Assembly (NCBI GenBank): GCA_021545595.1
Contig: JAJRVG010000098.1
Location: 1 to 5,913, forward strand
DNA: 5,913 nucleotides
Source: Zetaproteobacteria bacterium
Lineage (GTDB): Bacteria > Pseudomonadota > Zetaproteobacteria > Mariprofundales > Mariprofundaceae
Direction of reading: 5' to 3'
How positions within the stretch are numbered: position 1 is the first letter of the stretch; each line of letters starts with the position of its first letter. Positions 5,484 to 5,913 of this stretch are shown piece after piece. A program made the translations under genes and the position numbers. The notes under the pieces were generated by a model. That model was not told the origin of the DNA and did no database searches. It saw nothing but the letters and a program-made list of their open reading frames with translations.

Positions 5484-5913
5484 TGATCTTGCCGGTCAGG
5501 TGCTTCTGGCCATGCCATCCCTGCAGGATCGTCATTTCCGCGACACTGTCATACTCCTCTGCCACCACGATGAAGAGGGTTCTATGGGGCTGATCATCAA
5601 TCGGCCGCAGGAAGTTTCGATTATTGATGTGCTTGAAGACCTGAAGCTGACACCGGATCGTGGCCATATCGGATCGCTTCCCGACAACCGGGCACTCAGC
5701 TTTGAAGGCGGGCCTATCGATCCCTTCCGGGGCTTTGTTCTGCATGACGGCTGGCACATCTATGAATCGACCATGCAGATCACACCCGAACTGCACCTGA
5801 CCACCTCCCGCGATGTGCTTGAGGAGATTGCGGCAGGGCTCGGCCCTGAGCACTTCATGCTGATTCTCGGCTATGCCGGTTGGGATGCCGGGCAGCTAGA
5901 GCAGGAACTTGCC
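5473..5913 (+). CDS. yqgE: YqgE/AlgH-family protein (UPF0301), 3' end outside window
   Basis: The frame is open from ATG 5473 to the right edge (147 codons, no stop), against about 187 residues for E. coli YqgE, so roughly 40 residues are probably missing. Family hallmarks are visible: LAGQVLLAMPSLQD near the N-terminus followed by F22xD24, MGLIINRP (residues 38-45), FEGGP, FVLHDGW, and GYAGWDAGQLEQELA at 133-147. No signal peptide or membrane segment is seen, so the protein is probably cytoplasmic. The biochemical role of the family is not established; AlgH was named from alginate regulation in Pseudomonas. In many genomes yqgE precedes the Holliday-junction resolvase gene ruvX (yqgF), which may lie just beyond this window. 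Its start overlaps pdxA by 11 bp (5473-5483) with a strong AGGAGG, implying co-expression with pdxA. Confidence 0.92.
   Translation, partial: MLINDLAGQVLLAMPSLQDRHFRDTVILLCHHDEEGSMGLIINRPQEVSIIDVLEDLKLTPDRGHIGSLPDNRALSFEGGPIDPFRGFVLHDGWHIYESTMQITPELHLTTSRDVLEEIAAGLGPEHFMLILGYAGWDAGQLEQELA

Noticed and set aside
5422..5853. 143-codon minus-strand open frame opposite the yqgE-family gene
   Set aside because: The + strand reading has clear YqgE motifs, a strong ribosome binding site and correct operon orientation.
1..5913. Mobile element, CRISPR array, tRNA/rRNA or defence genes
   Set aside because: No spaced direct repeats, transposase or integrase motifs, or RNA-gene signatures were found; nearly all of the window is taken up by conserved housekeeping genes.

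Overview
This window looks like core chromosome of a Gram-negative proteobacterium. It encodes ubiquinone synthesis (UbiG) and outer-membrane assembly (LptD, SurA), base composition is moderately GC-rich, and the block lptD-surA-pdxA is the order known from Gammaproteobacteria such as E. coli. Some details are not enteric: ubiG sits directly upstream of lptD, a yqgE/algH-family gene follows pdxA where ksgA would be expected, and PdxA mixes alpha- and gamma-proteobacterial-like signature segments. A lineage branching near the alpha/gamma split (for example Zetaproteobacteria) or a deep gammaproteobacterium would fit, but this is an inference from remembered family features, not a search.

Layout, all genes on the + strand: (1) positions 2-124 hold the last 40 codons of an unrecognised gene. 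(2) Positions 125-302 are the only real intergenic stretch, with an A/T-tract palindrome that may be a weak terminator and a 10-bp perfect inverted repeat whose right arm ends 4 nt before the ubiG start. (3) ubiG is at 303-1007. (4) lptD, at 1012-3096, starts 4 nt after ubiG. (5) surA is at 3128-4441, with its start chosen by signal peptide and ribosome binding site. (6) pdxA, at 4452-5483, has a GTG start. (7) A yqgE/algH-family gene starts at 5473, overlaps pdxA by 11 bp and runs off the right edge. The spacing from ubiG onward is so tight (4, 31, 10 and -11 nt) that one transcript is likely; any promoter for it would lie in or upstream of 125-302.

The functional logic is partly clear. SurA is the periplasmic chaperone that helps LptD and other barrels reach the BAM complex, so lptD-surA is a client-chaperone pair. 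PdxA makes a precursor of pyridoxal phosphate and has no obvious mechanistic tie to them. UbiG supplies ubiquinone, which in aerobic bacteria is the electron acceptor of DsbB and so indirectly of disulfide formation in LptD. The most interesting protein detail is that both LptD and SurA carry exactly two cysteines in positions where a single disulfide would make structural sense. I found no mobile element, CRISPR array, tRNA/rRNA or defence system, and no evidence of a wholly new system. The observations below are variations on a housekeeping cluster.
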